Part shown: in pieces, positions 1-11,790 of the stretch | How the letters are laid out: every line of letters begins with the position of its first letter | Position numbering within the stretch: position 1 is the first letter of the stretch | From: Psoroptes ovis | Lineage: Eukaryota > Arthropoda > Arachnida > Sarcoptiformes > Psoroptidae | Length of the DNA: 64,000 nucleotides | Reading direction: 5' to 3' | NCBI GenBank assembly: GCA_002943765.1 | Contig: PQWQ01000020.1 | Location: 558,001-622,000 of the forward strand | Made by a program: the position numbers and the translations under genes | The notes under the pieces: generated by a model | Told to the model about the DNA's origin: nothing | The model's input: the letters and a program-made list of their open reading frames with translations, nothing else | Databases searched by the model: none

Positions 1-1816
1 TACCCGATGCAATCGTGTCCTCATTTTTGATCGATGCTTTCAACAATGATGCTATCAACGTATCAGCATACATATCACATTCTGGCGATGAAATCCAATC
101 TAAAATTACAAATTTATTTTTCAAATCAATTGTTGCTTGTATTTGATCGAATACTTTCACTGAACAATCAGCGATTCGTTTCATTTGATATCCTTGGAAT
201 GCCGAGCACATTCGATCATAATCACCATCGAAAGGTACGGTTAAACGTTGTGATATTGTACTCATGACCATATCGGTATATTTATTTAGATCCGATGGAG
301 CTAATAAATGGTAGCTGAAATTACGTTTCACCAATATTCCTGAAAGACGTAAACCAGCTGTCGGTTTAGTGATGGCTAGTGATCCCATAACTTTGGCTAT
401 TTTTTCACCACGAAAATGTAATTCCAGCGCTACTGTATTTTGTGGATTATGAAATTCAGGTGGATTTTCTTGATCTTCATATTCACGGATCAATGCCGAT
501 TTTAATCGATTCATTTCGTTAGCTTCACCGTGTACCAACATAATGTGCGGTGGACGCAATGCTCGTATGAATTCACTTGTCTGTTTATAATCAGTATGAG
601 CTGAAAATGAAATATATTCTACTTGACATTTTCTGGGCAATTTTTGTCCACTCATCGCAACGATTTCTTCGGGTTCCGAAAGAATTTGTTTGGCTAATGT
701 ACCTTCAACACAATAACCGGCAATAATGCAACAATTTCGCCGGTCACTGCACCAACTTTCGAACAATTCTCGTGACAATCCAGATTGCATCATACCTGGT
801 GTAGCCATCACAACACATGGACCAATTTCATCCATGTCTAAATGTGCTTTTGATTTCAAATTGGAAATATGTTTGAACACAAAAGGATTATTGATCGCAA
901 TTTGTCGTTTAATACGATTATTCATTGCATTGATATATGTTTGATAAACTGACATGCATTTCTTGGCCAATGATGATGCATAATATATTGGATATTCATG
1001 CAATTCAGGATGTTGAGCCCAATATTCATCTAAAATCAGTAATAATTCTTGCGCTCTTCCTAATGCAAATACTGGTATCAAACATTTACCACCTCTTGTG
1101 ACGGTATCGTAGACAATTCCAGTAAATCTAGCTTCTCTTTCTTCACGTTTCTCATGTATATGTGTGCCATATGTCGATTCAATTATCAGTATGTCTGGCT
1201 TGATTGCTGGAATTTCGGCCGACATTAAATGACGATCTTCTTGACGAGAAAAATCACCAGTGTACAAAATTTTGACACCAGCAATTTCGATCATGAACAT
1301 TGCAGCGCCTAAAACATGGCCAGCATTATAGCACCAAAATCTAACGCCGGCAATTTCTTTTTCTTCATGAAAATTGATTGTTTCAATTTTATCCATTGAC
1401 TGTTCTAAATCTTGTTCAGTGTAAAGCATTTGTTCGGCCGAAATATTCGAAACCTTTATACAATCAGCCAATAGCCATCTGTAAATAGCTTTTGTTGCAT
1501 GGGTCATAAAACATCTACCTTTGAATGTTGTTTTTTGAAGAAACCAAGGCAAAGCACCGCAATGATCAAGATGGAAATGTGATATCAACAATAGATCGAT
1601 TTCTTCCGGATCAATAAGATCGACGAATGGCAAAGCATCCATCCCGTTCAAACCAGGATGAATGCCACAATCGAGTAATATTTTTTTACCTTTAAATTCC
1701 ATATAAATACAACTTCGACCGACTTCTTGACCGGCTCCAAGCGGGCGCAACTGTAAAATATCACTATCGATTTCAATCGAACCTTCATCACGTGCATTCA
1801 CAATCATTGGTTCCAT
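1..1816 (-). CDS. CPSF3: CPSF73, mRNA 3'-end processing endonuclease (3' end beyond window)
   Basis: Catalytic subunit of the cleavage and polyadenylation complex; it cuts pre-mRNA in the nucleus and also processes histone mRNA. The frame is open and intronless for 605 codons from the ATG at 1816 (MEPMIVNARDEGS) to the left edge. The family is about 680 residues, so roughly the last 80 are missing. The metallo-beta-lactamase zinc motif ISHFHLDHCGALP is at residues 78-90 (His80, His82, Asp84, His85), and further conserved blocks include GHVLGAAMF, YTGDFS, ESTYGT, PVFALGRAQE, ATPGMMQSG, SFSAHTDY and VHGEANEM, covering the beta-CASP region. The NARDEG start and the VEYISFSAHTDY block distinguish it from its paralogue INTS11, which is also in this window at 52.9-55.0 kb. 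Identification is by family recognition of these motifs. Confidence 0.97.
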   Translation of the reverse strand, partial: MEPMIVNARDEGSIEIDSDILQLRPLGAGQEVGRSCIYMEFKGKKILLDCGIHPGLNGMDALPFVDLIDPEEIDLLLISHFHLDHCGALPWFLQKTTFKGRCFMTHATKAIYRWLLADCIKVSNISAEQMLYTEQDLEQSMDKIETINFHEEKEIAGVRFWCYNAGHVLGAAMFMIEIAGVKILYTGDFSRQEDRHLMSAEIPAIKPDILIIESTYGTHIHEKREEREARFTGIVYDTVTRGGKCLIPVFALGRAQELLLILDEYWAQHPELHEYPIYYASSLAKKCMSVYQTYINAMNNRIKRQIAINNPFVFKHISNLKSKAHLDMDEIGPCVVMATPGMMQSGLSRELFESWCSDRRNCCIIAGYCVEGTLAKQILSEPEEIVAMSGQKLPRKCQVEYISFSAHTDYKQTSEFIRALRPPHIMLVHGEANEMNRLKSALIREYEDQENPPEFHNPQNTVALELHFRGEKIAKVMGSLAITKPTAGLRLSGILVKRNFSYHLLAPSDLNKYTDMVMSTISQRLTVPFDGDYDRMCSAFQGYQMKRIADCSVKVFDQIQATIDLKNKFVILDWISSPECDMYADTLIASLLKASIKNEDTIASG

Positions 1817-2255
1817 GGTTGTTGTTGTTGTTGTTGAAAAACGCACAAAACAATCAAATGAGATCAATTGTCAATGTTTAAAATTCAAAATTCAAAAAAA
1901 AACATGTGACAAATTTTGATTTTTTTTCAAAAATTCAATGATCAATTCTTACAGTGTCAATTAAAGAAAAATTAACTTTCAACGTACAAACATGGTAAAT
2001 GTGAATTTGAAAATTTAAAATTTCTTATTTTATTTATTTATTGCTTTTTTTAGTGACTAAAGGATGAAATTCATTGAATGTTTATAATATATATGTACAG
2101 CTTTAAAATTTATGAGAAAAAAAAACTTGAAGTATTAGAAAAAAACGATCATCACATTTTATATTGAGAAAAATTCGAATTGGAAATTTTTGTTGTTATC
2201 ACATTTAGATTATTGATTAATTCATTCATTCATACATATTCATGATTATGATCAT
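1817..2255. other. Intergenic, CPSF73 upstream region
   Basis: About 440 bp between the CPSF73 start and the 3' end of the next minus-strand gene. It is A/T-rich with A and T runs. It should hold the CPSF73 5'UTR and promoter and the 3'UTR of the upstream gene. No clear core-promoter motif or repeat is seen. Confidence 0.6.
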
Positions 2256-2945
2256 TCAAACCGAAATCGTATATGGCTGTTTATGATTGTCAGCCGTTTT
2301 TGTTTGTATCGATGCACGACGATCTAAACGTGTTGACCATGAATTAATAAGATATAATGTTATAATGACTAATGCAATGAACATTGAGCCTAAAAATAAT
2401 AAACCATTCACTGATTCATTTGATTTATTTACTGGTTCGGTTATCTCATTATTTATATTGTCTTTATCATCATCATCTTCATCATTCTCATTATCATTAT
2501 TGGCATCGATAATACTATTCGTATCTAATTCGCTTGATTTAAATGATGAAATATATCGATGTTGTTGATGGCCATCAGAATTATTCACATCATCATTATT
2601 ATCGTTATTATCATTGTCAACAACAATTAATGAACGTGTTGATGATGAATTATTATGAAAATTAATGAATGGAAATAGTCGTCGTAAATTTTCAATTTCA
2701 TTTTGTAATATCAATTTGGCCGATGTTCGATTTAAATGTTCTAAAAAATTCCATTCAACATGTGGTATACGAAGCTGCTGCTGTTGATTAGGTCGTTGAA
2801 ATTCGGTAGTTTGCTGATGCTGTTGTTGATCATTAACGATCGGCAACGTGTGACCAACATTGTTGAACATTATTAAGAATATAATCAAAATGATACCGAA
2901 TGTTGTTGTTGTTGTTGACACGAAATTATTGAATAGCCAAGACAT
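2256..2945 (-). CDS. Putative single-pass membrane protein, unrecognised
   Basis: A 229-residue product if it starts at the ATG at 2945 (MSWLFNNF); an upstream in-frame ATG at 3053 would add 36 residues. The 2945 start is preferred because a hydrophobic stretch (about residues 15-30, ending near NVGHT) then looks like a signal peptide or anchor. The middle is rich in Gln, Asn, Asp and Ser, with one better-ordered block, WNFLEHLNRTSAKLILQNEI, that may be a helix. A second hydrophobic segment near the C-terminus (LLFLGSMFIALVIITLYLI) is followed by a short basic tail, giving a likely type I topology with a small cytosolic end. I recognise no domain. Low complexity makes chance openness possible, but the signal/anchor plus transmembrane pattern supports a real gene. 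Confidence 0.5.
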   Translation of the reverse strand: MSWLFNNFVSTTTTTFGIILIIFLIMFNNVGHTLPIVNDQQQHQQTTEFQRPNQQQQLRIPHVEWNFLEHLNRTSAKLILQNEIENLRRLFPFINFHNNSSSTRSLIVVDNDNNDNNDDVNNSDGHQQHRYISSFKSSELDTNSIIDANNDNENDEDDDDKDNINNEITEPVNKSNESVNGLLFLGSMFIALVIITLYLINSWSTRLDRRASIQTKTADNHKQPYTISV

Positions 2946-4698
2946 GATTATGCAAAAAATAATGGTGAATGAATGAATGAATAATGTGATGTGTGATTGA
3001 TGGTTGATCGAATGATGGCTGATTTTTCGAATTTTAGTGTATTCAAACAACAATCAACAAACATCTAATGAAAATATCTTTAAGAAAAAAAAAGAGAAAC
3101 ATTAAGAACATTTAAAATCGAAAATGAAAATCATTTGATGGCAAAAGCAATTGATAAACAAGCAAGCAATCAAAGTGTGTATAATCAACGCCAGCAAAGA
3201 GAAAGTAAATTTGACAAAAATAAGAAAATGATTCGAACGGATTGTTTGTCATCAAACTGAGAAAATGAATATCTTGATATCGATATGTGTGTTTATTTCT
3301 CTTGAATATTTTAAGTTGATCAACATATCAAATGATCATATCAATTGTTATTATGATGATTATTATATTCGACACACACTGTGTGTATGAACAAACACAT
3401 ATCATAATTATAATAATTATCACATTCATTACAATATATCAATTATCAATGTGATATGATTATTTATGTTTATCATGGATGATTTCTTTACTTTTGCTTT
3501 TCTTTGTTCTCAGATACTAATGATCTGATCGTTTCAGAACATACAAAACAATGACAACACACGATGGATTTAATTCGATGGATCGTTGCTTAATTATCGA
3601 ATTAATCATGTTGATTTGATTTGCAAAATTAAAGCTGTGTGATGTATGATGTGGAACAACAGCCAGCCATGGAAGCCAATGATTATATGTTTGCCAAAAT
3701 AAATGTTTCAAGTAAGACAAAATAATGATGATAATTTCTTAAATGAAATGAAAACAAAGCTTATTTATTTAAGGACATCGATCTTTGTACTGTTTTGATT
3801 AGTTTTGATTTTGTCGATCCATTTCTATTTGTTTTGTGTCGCATACAGATAAAATGTCTTTGTCGAAAATCACTACGGAAGACTTGAATTTGAATGGAAA
3901 TGAAATAAAATAATTGATCAATCGATTGTTTGTTTGTTGAATGCATTGCGCTTCAATTCAAATCTCTTTAAATTTGAAATTAATTCATTTGTTTATCATT
4001 TGAGCTTAATGGACTTATCATCATCAACGATTCAATGTAAATATTTCGATGATGATTATTGTGGCAACAAAATTGAGCAGCGATTGAGAGCACATTGGAA
4101 TCAATGATTGTTGATTCAAACGAATATAAAATTCAATTTAGCCATCACAATCAAGCACTAGTTTGATTAATTTATTAATTATAAATTGTGAAATTTTCAC
4201 AAATAAATTAAATCAATATATTTTAATCAAATATTTCATAATAATAATACAAATAATGATGGCAATTATTTACATTGCAGGGATTTTACAATTCAATTAT
4301 TAAGTTCAATTCAAAGATAAAACTTTATCATTTTCAATTCACGTATTGATGATCAATGTGCTGACAAATCTTTGTTGATTCATCCAAAACAAACGATGAT
4401 AATGTGGACAAGCCGAATCTCTGTATCAGACTTTCTTCATTCGATTCAATTCATTTCGATGTAATCAAAATGAAAGAAGAAAATTTGTGTCTTCTTCAAA
4501 GTGAATATTCAATGGATGAATGACTCATCATTGTTTGTCATACTTTTTCATTCATTCATTTTTTTTTCAAAGAGAAAGGAAAAATATTAAATAATCAAAT
4601 GATAATGATGCCATACATTGTTGAATGAAAGTGTGTGTATGATGAAGTAATTTTTCCATCTGAAATAGAGGAAATATTACCACAAAAAAATATAACTA

Positions 4699-4778
4699 TT
4701 AGATTGTCCTAAAAGTTCATTCGGCTTAATCGATAGAGTTGCTAATGAAAATCCGCCAAAACTTTTCGGACAACCTAA
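4699..4778 (-). mobile_element. Miniature TA-flanked palindromic element, copy 1
   Basis: 80 bp with terminal inverted repeats of the TTAGGTTGTCCGAAAAGTT type, flanked by TA on both sides. The core reads in reverse orientation relative to most copies. This copy is the only one in the first 16 kb. Confidence 0.85.
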
Positions 4779-5174
4779 TAGAGAAATGATTACAATTAAT
4801 TTATGAATTATTTACCGGAAAAATATGATGAAGAAAAATTCATTCGAAATCACAAAATAGATTCGTCGCTTTTGTTAATTTTTTTTTGTAAATTGATTAT
4901 TATTATCATCATTATTCATTATTTATTATGTAATATTTCATAATGATTGACTATATAACAATAATAATATGATGAATGAACAATACCGTTTTGTGTTGAT
5001 TCATTCATTCATTCTTGTTGTTGTTGTTTGTTTTGAACATTTTTTCAATATTTATATATAGAATTTGAAATAATAATAATAACAATAAATTACAATTTTA
5101 CGATGATAATTCAAGATAATAAACCCCAAAATGGTTACTATAAATAGAAGGACATATTTGTCAAATGAATTTCC

Positions 5175-5200
5175 AAAAAAAAAAAAAAAAAAAAAAAAAA
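5175..5200. repeat. Poly-A tract
   Basis: An uninterrupted run of 26 A on the plus strand. There is no target duplication or coding remnant beside it to suggest a retrocopy. Confidence 0.9.
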
Positions 5201-7311
5201 TATGGATTGATTGAATGAAACAACAAAACCATGGTTATTTATTATTGATGAATTGAAAATCATTAAACGATTAACATTTTTCAAAGGTAAAGCAATTCAA
5301 TTTTTCACCTTGAATATTCAATTCTTACCAAATAGCTGATATCATCATCCTTATTATTATTATCATGTTTTTCAAAATTTTAATGAAACATTTCTGTCAA
5401 ATTCTGCAAGAACTGTGAAACAGTTCAATCAAGTCGAATGAATTACAACGAAATTTCCGAATTAATTCATCACATTTCTGTCATCATTATTATTATCAGC
5501 CGTTAACTATACATTACATCAGAATATATGTGTATTGATTCTTGTATTACGAGTTGAGTGAAAGAAAGACTATAGTTTTAAATTTTAAATTCAAGTTTTC
5601 TATCTCAACATTACAACAGCATATATTCATATGTTGCAATCTGTTCGTCATCGCCGTCATCATAGTCATCGTTCATACTTCAAAGAATTCAACTTGAATA
5701 AAATAACAAAATTATTCGTTCATTTCATTTCCATTCAATGTTTAAATGCTCACATTTCTTGTTTATTTATTTATTTTTTGTCATTTTAATTAATATTTTT
5801 CTTTGATTTGATTTGAAATGTGTTTGTATTTGTGTATATGTGAAATTATCAAAAAATAAAAGATAATAATAACAATAATCATCATATAAACACTCACAGA
5901 TGCAAGCGTGTTTTGTGTTTTGTTGTTGTGTTTGTGAGCATTTTCTATTCGTTTTATTGTTGTTTTTGTAATTCAACAAATTGATACCCAAAAACATTTG
6001 ATTTGGTCAATAAATAGTCAAATTCAATAATTTCAATTGTTGTTTTGTGTTGTTTACTCAAAAAGACCCAAGTCTTTTGATTTATTCACGACTCAAATTT
6101 GTTAATTGTGCAATAATTTAATGTTTTTGATTCAATCATAACACAACCAGTTTAAATCAATCTGATCAATCGATGATTAATGAATGAATAAATAATTGTT
6201 TTTCCAAGTTTTCATTCCTCCTTTCAATTTTTTCATAATTGTTTTAAATAAACATTAAATAAATCTTGGAAGCAAGAATTAAGAAATAATAATTTGAATC
6301 AAAATTCAAATATACCGGTAAATACTCTGTGATTTGTTCATGATCATTTATGGCTAATTCATTTCGTTTTCCATTATTTTTAAAGATAATCATCGTCATC
6401 ATCGAATTCAAAGGTAATTTCAAAGGTTTATTTGTCATTCTTTGATTTATCTTCGTTATCAATAACTCATCACCTTTGAAATCTCTTTAAATGTATTTTG
6501 TTAATGTAATCTTCTTCTTATTCTCTCAAAAATAATAATAATAACACCAGAATATTGTGATATTAGAATATTCCTTTTTCAAATACATGTTCTATCAAAT
6601 CCAATAAATTGAGAAGAGATTTAAAGAAAAATAAGAGGAATATTGCATGATCTATCGTAATATGTGTTGTATGGCTTTACTTTCAATACAAAAGTATTTA
6701 TTTATAACAAAAAAATATTTATGATTCGATGAAAAACAATATTCTTTCTCCATATTCTTTGAATGAATTAATTTATTTATCTTAAAGAAAAGTAAAATTA
6801 GCTAATTTAAACACCAGAAAAAAACACTAAACGCCTATTAAATTATAATTGTCTTATGAAAGAATGAATGACACACTTTTATTTTTCATATTTCGTATTT
6901 CTTAAGCAATATTTATCCTCTTCAATAATTTTCTTAATGATAATAATAATTGACACGTGAAAAATAGTCAAGTAAATAGATTCTCATGTAATTCATAATC
7001 AATTTCTTGATTGAATGAATTGTTTGATGATAAAACCCTTAAATTCTTTAGATTTATTGATTTTCAATAAATTGATTGATTAGTTTTTCTTGTCAGATGA
7101 TCATTTATGATAAAAAAAATAGATTTGAAATTTAAACTGAAATATTAGCGCCTGTTCTCATAATGCATAATTTAAATATTTGAACTATTTTTGTCGATTG
7201 AAAATTATTGATTTAGATTTGTCTTTAAAAACGTAAAAATACGTCAATTTTATCATTGTGTTTCGATAACAGACGGCATTTTTCAACTGTCTTTATATTT
7301 CGAAAGCAACG

Positions 7312-7346
7312 AAAAATTCACGGTCATACGTCCTCTGTGAATTTTT
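7312..7346. other. Short inverted repeat
   Basis: Ten-base arms (AAAAATTCAC and GTGAATTTTT) separated by 15 bases, in a patch less A/T-rich than its surroundings. It could form a hairpin; function unknown. Confidence 0.5.
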
Positions 7347-9123
7347 ATTAAAATATTTTTTTATCTCGAAAAAAAAATGTGGAGCCACTTGTCTTTTCCA
7401 TAAAATGCTGACGCTTTTATTCAATAGTGTAGCCTCCTACTTTTTTTTTCACAGTTTTAGTTATTTCGACTATATGCCTGTATGTATGTATATATGGTAT
7501 ATGTTTAATGATGATAGTTTGTCTGTCCATTCCATTCCATTCATTCATTCAACATTCATATTTATTTATATTCACTTATTATTTGTGCTGCCGCTGTTGT
7601 CGTCTTGTAAAGTTTAACATTATGAAATGATATGATATGTGCATATGCATTGTCGGTGAGTTTTTCCATGAGTGTGAGCCAAAAAAAAAAAACATAGTTT
7701 CACATTTGTGAGAGAATTGCATTGAATTTTGGCTGATTTGTTGTGCTCTCCTTTTTTTTCCAGTATTTTCTCATACATTTTACTCCTCTCTTTTTTGTTA
7801 GACACTAAGCTCAATGCGTACACACACATATACATACATACATACAAACCAACAAACAAACTCGTATCCTTTATATTTACATACACTTTGTGTGTGTGTG
7901 TGTATGTTTTATAATTTTATTTCATTTTTTTTTCTTTACAAAAGTGTGACTCAAAGTTGTATTGTTTATGTATTTGTCTTCTTGATTTCAATTATTATAA
8001 AAATATTCTTAATTTTTTTTCAATAATTTTAATCGATATTTTGAATAAAAAATTGATCAAAATATTTATTCATTATTCAAACCCTAAATCGAATGAATAT
8101 CGTTGTTTGTATTTGAATAAGAATCATACAATTAACAATAATAATCATCGACAAATATCAAATCATCAACTGAGATAAACAATTGAGAATTTGAAATTGA
8201 ATCAAATCAAACAATTGAAAATTAATAGTAAAATATACTCATTTTCTTTTAATTTAGTGTTTTGTGTGTGTGTGTGTGTTGGTTGTATTGTTGTTGTACG
8301 TTGTTTAATCGATGTTTAATATTTTCAAATATTAGGATTTTTCTGTATATTTTTTCTTAATGATTAAAGAATTATAAAAAAAAATCCTTCTTTTATAGTC
8401 AAAAGACAATTAATAATTGAATATTTACGAGTCTCTCTATTGATAAATCTGTATGTATCTATCATTATCATTATTATTGTGTGAATTTTAATGATTAAAA
8501 TATTAATATTTTTTCTATTATTCTATATAGTTCTTTGTGTGTTTTATCTTGTCGTTATTGTAATTATTGAATAATTATTGAATTATCAATTTAAAAATTC
8601 GAAAAGGTTCAAAGATTGAGATATTGATCCATATATTTTCTATGAATTATCTTTACAGATGAGTCTTTAGTTTTGAAAAATATTCAAACAAGTGACAAAT
8701 ATATGCTCTTTGCTATGAAAACTATAATCTTGTTGTTTTTGATCAACAATTATTCTCATGTGCTTTTTTCCCATAAATATTTTTGTTTCAATTAAATTAA
8801 ATTGAAAATATTTAATTCAAAACAATCAAAAAATTTCCCGCATATGTATATAGAGTCATTGATTCATGATTAATTCAATCTATTCTTTATAAAAGATTTT
8901 ATTTATATAAATTAATTGACTTTTAAAATAATTAATTTCTTTTTTCTTTTTGGCCACAGATTTATCAATATCGTTATTTGACAATTTGATTTCAATTTTT
9001 GAAAACGTGAATTTGGCATTTATATTATATTAATCAATTGACAAAAATATTGTAAACATCAACAAAAAACCACATTGGAAAAATAAGAATAAATATATTA
9101 TAAACAAATAGACACATACAAAT

Positions 9124-9567
9124 ATGGCATTAAAAAGAATTCGTAAAGAATTAGAAGATTTGAAACGTGATCCACCGGCACAATGTTCTGCCGGTCCAGT
9201 TGGTGAAGATCCTTTCCATTGGCAAGCAACTATAATGGGCCCACCAGATAGTCCTTATCAAGGCGGAGTGTTTTTCTTGACGATACATTTTCCAACAGAT
9301 TATCCTTTTAAGCCTCCAAAAGTTTCATTCACAACTCGAATATATCATCCGAATATAAACAGTAATGGTTCCATATGTCTGGATATATTACGATCACAAT
9401 GGTCACCTGCATTGACTATTTCTAAAGTTTTGCTTTCAATTTGTTCACTATTATGCGATCCTAATCCCGATGATCCTTTGGTACCGGAAATTGCTCGAAT
9501 CTATAAAACTGATCGCGATAAATATAATGAATTTGCGCGAGAATGGACTCGTAAATATGCAATGTGA
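9124..9567 (+). CDS. UBE2D: UBE2D-type ubiquitin-conjugating enzyme E2 (effete)
   Basis: 147-residue E2 that takes ubiquitin from E1 and passes it to RING/U-box/HECT ligases in cytosol and nucleus. The whole protein is a UBC fold of the exact length usual for this family. The start is MALKRIRKELEDL, the HPN motif is at residues 75-77, the catalytic cysteine is Cys85 in GSICLDILRSQWSPALT, and the C-terminus is ARKYAM-like (WTRKYAM). The protein is nearly invariant among animals. The coding region is a single exon, whereas many animal orthologues have several coding introns; a splice acceptor ending at 8959 suggests an intron in the 5'UTR instead. It is followed by a long A/T-rich 3' region with possible AATAAA signals near 9850 and 9882. 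Confidence 0.98.
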   Translation: MALKRIRKELEDLKRDPPAQCSAGPVGEDPFHWQATIMGPPDSPYQGGVFFLTIHFPTDYPFKPPKVSFTTRIYHPNINSNGSICLDILRSQWSPALTISKVLLSICSLLCDPNPDDPLVPEIARIYKTDRDKYNEFAREWTRKYAM

Positions 9568-9895
9568 TGATGCAACAACAACAACAATTGATATATGATG
9601 ATGATGAGTTTAGAGGCTATTATTTCTGCTAAGGGGTGTGTGTGTGTATGTGTGTTTATGTTTTCTATCGATTCAAATCTCTCAACAAATTATAATTACA
9701 AAAAAAAAAAACAAAACAAAAATTAAAACAAAAAAACGTCGTTTACCCAGGTGTGATCATTCAATTAATTAATTAATTAATTTCAACAAATATCCGAAAA
9801 AAAAAACAAAAACGAACGACATCTAATTAAATATATGAAACATTTTAAATAAATACAAATTAATTTCATCAGATCAGATACAATAAAATTCCTTC

Positions 9896-9917
9896 AAAAA
9901 AAAAAAAAAAAAAAAAA
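9896..9917. repeat. Poly-A tract
   Basis: 22 consecutive A, about 10 bases after an AATAAA-like signal (CAATAAAATTCC) downstream of UBE2D. It could mark a polyadenylation region or be a plain homopolymer. Confidence 0.85.
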
Positions 9918-10037
9918 TCCATAAAACAAAACAAATGTTGAAAATAAACAATCACTCAAACAAACAATTAAAAACATTTTAAAAAACAATAATGTTGTAA
10001 ACATACATACACAGAGAAAAATTAAAAAAATCTTTAT

Positions 10038-10045
10038 CATTATTA

Positions 10046-10076
<31 letters not shown>

Positions 10077-10077
10077 A
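10038..10077. repeat. ATT microsatellite
   Basis: About 13 tandem copies of ATT with a few interruptions at the left end. Confidence 0.85.
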
Positions 10078-11215
10078 ATTAATCAAACAACCACAAATTT
10101 GTATCCATCTTGCGGTAAATTCTATTCTTTTTTTTTAATTATACAATTGATAATGATGATGATGAAAAAATATTTTAGCAAATAATAATAAATAATAATA
10201 TTGATAATTTGTAATTTGTTTCTCAAATGTATGTATAAGTGTGTCAGTGTTTGTTTGTTTGTATTATGAGTATGAAAATCTATTATAAACTCAATTAATA
10301 TATCGCATTTATTCGAGATCTTTTCGCTGAGAACCACCAATGAATCGCCCTTTTATTCTATCACCTTACAAAAAACTATTGACCAACATTTTGTTACACC
10401 AATTTAAATATTTTACAACCGAATCGAATTAACATCTATACATTCTCACACCGATCACTTACATATGTGTATTCAGATACAAATTCAAATTAACATTGTT
10501 ATAACTGCAACAACAACAACAACAACAAAACGAAAATTATTACATCATTTATTTCAAAGAAACAAAATAAAATAATCATTTGAAACTCATAATACACATT
10601 CATACACACACACACACACCTAACAGTCTTATGAATATGAATAATATGACAAACAACAAATGGTGATTTTCTCAATAAAAAAATAATTAATTAATTATCA
10701 AAATGAAACAAATTGATAAAACAATTACAGATGATGATATATATACAGAACACATACATACATACACATTGATAATAACAAAACTCATCAACAAAACAAT
10801 AAAATCGAATCAAATAATTGATAGAAATTTAAAACTTGCTAATCATACAAACAACACATGAACACACACAACGAAAATAATAAATTACAAATAAATAAAA
10901 TTTAAATAAAAATAATTTAAAAAATTTGTATAAAAAAAATTTAATGGAATAAAATTGTCTGATTTATGATATAATACATATTTTAATTGATTATTTCAGT
11001 TCATTATTTATTTTTTCCAAAAATAAATCATTTATTAATTTTTTTAAAAAATTTGAAACTTTTCAAAGTTTAAATAAAATATCATCAGATGGCAGCACTT
11101 GAAAATACCGTGGAAATTTTTTTCAAATTCAGCCTTTCGTTTTCTCGAAAAAACTGCCAGTGTTATTATAGCCTTTGATTTTTTAGAAATTTTTCAATTT
11201 TTTCAAAAATTTCCA

Positions 11216-11790
11216 CATACTATAGCCTTAGATTTTTTCGAAAAATTCAAAAATTTTGACGATGGATAGCCTTAGATTTTTTCGATTTTTTGAAAAATTT
11301 TGACGATGGATAGCCTTAGATTTTTTCGAAAAATTCAAAAATTTTGACGATGGATAGCCTTAGATTTTTTCGATTTTTTGAAAAATTTTGACGATGTATA
11401 GCCTTAGATTTTTTCGAAAAATTCAAAAATTTTGACGATGGATAGCCTTAGATTTTTTCGATTTTTTGAAAAATTTTGACGATGTATAACCTTAGATTTT
11501 TTCGAAAAATTCAAAAATTTTGACGATGGATAACCTTAGATTTTTTCGATTTTTTGAAAAATTTTGACGATGGATAGCCTTAGATTTTTTCGAAAAATTC
11601 AAAAATTTTGACGATGTATAACCTTAGATTTTTTCGAAAAATTCAAAAATTTTGACGATGGATAACCTTAGATTTTTTCGATTTTTTGAAAAATTTTGAC
11701 GATGGATAGCCTTAGATTTTTTCGATTTTTTGAAAAATTTTGACGATGTATAACCTTAGATTTTTTCGATTTTTTCAAAAATTTCCAAAG
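11216..11790. repeat. 44-bp satellite array 1
   Basis: About 13 tandem monomers with a 44-bp period. Each contains TAGCCTTAGATTTTTTCGA followed by either AAAATTCAAAAA or TTTTTTGAAAAA, then TTTTGACGATGGA. Some units end GTATAACC instead of GGATAGCC. Degenerate monomer-like sequence extends left to about 11100. The same family forms a larger array at 50.1-52.0 kb. No terminal inverted repeats are seen around this array. Confidence 0.93.

Larger units (their letters stand above)
3054..9123. other. Long non-coding stretch upstream of UBE2D
   Basis: About 6 kb of very A/T-rich DNA with simple repeats, ATTC runs and one miniature element (4699-4778). No coding exon can be supported; the short open frames are low-complexity or repeat-derived. 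Part is likely the UBE2D promoter and 5'UTR: a pyrimidine-rich splice acceptor (TTCTTTTTGGCCACAG) ends at 8959 just before the gene, suggesting a 5'UTR intron. The less A/T-rich patch at about 7250-7450 is a candidate for the upstream UTR exon or promoter. Confidence 0.6.

Noticed and set aside
3517..3946. Two minus-strand open frames of 61-67 codons
   Set aside because: No recognisable protein feature and no conserved composition; expected by chance in A/T-rich DNA.
5175..5200. Poly-A tract as the tail of a processed pseudogene
   Set aside because: No gene-like sequence or flanking duplication on its 5' side.
7405..8178. Cluster of short open frames around TG and CA repeats
   Set aside because: Hydrophobic or Tyr/Cys-rich translations of simple repeats with no domain and no good splice context.
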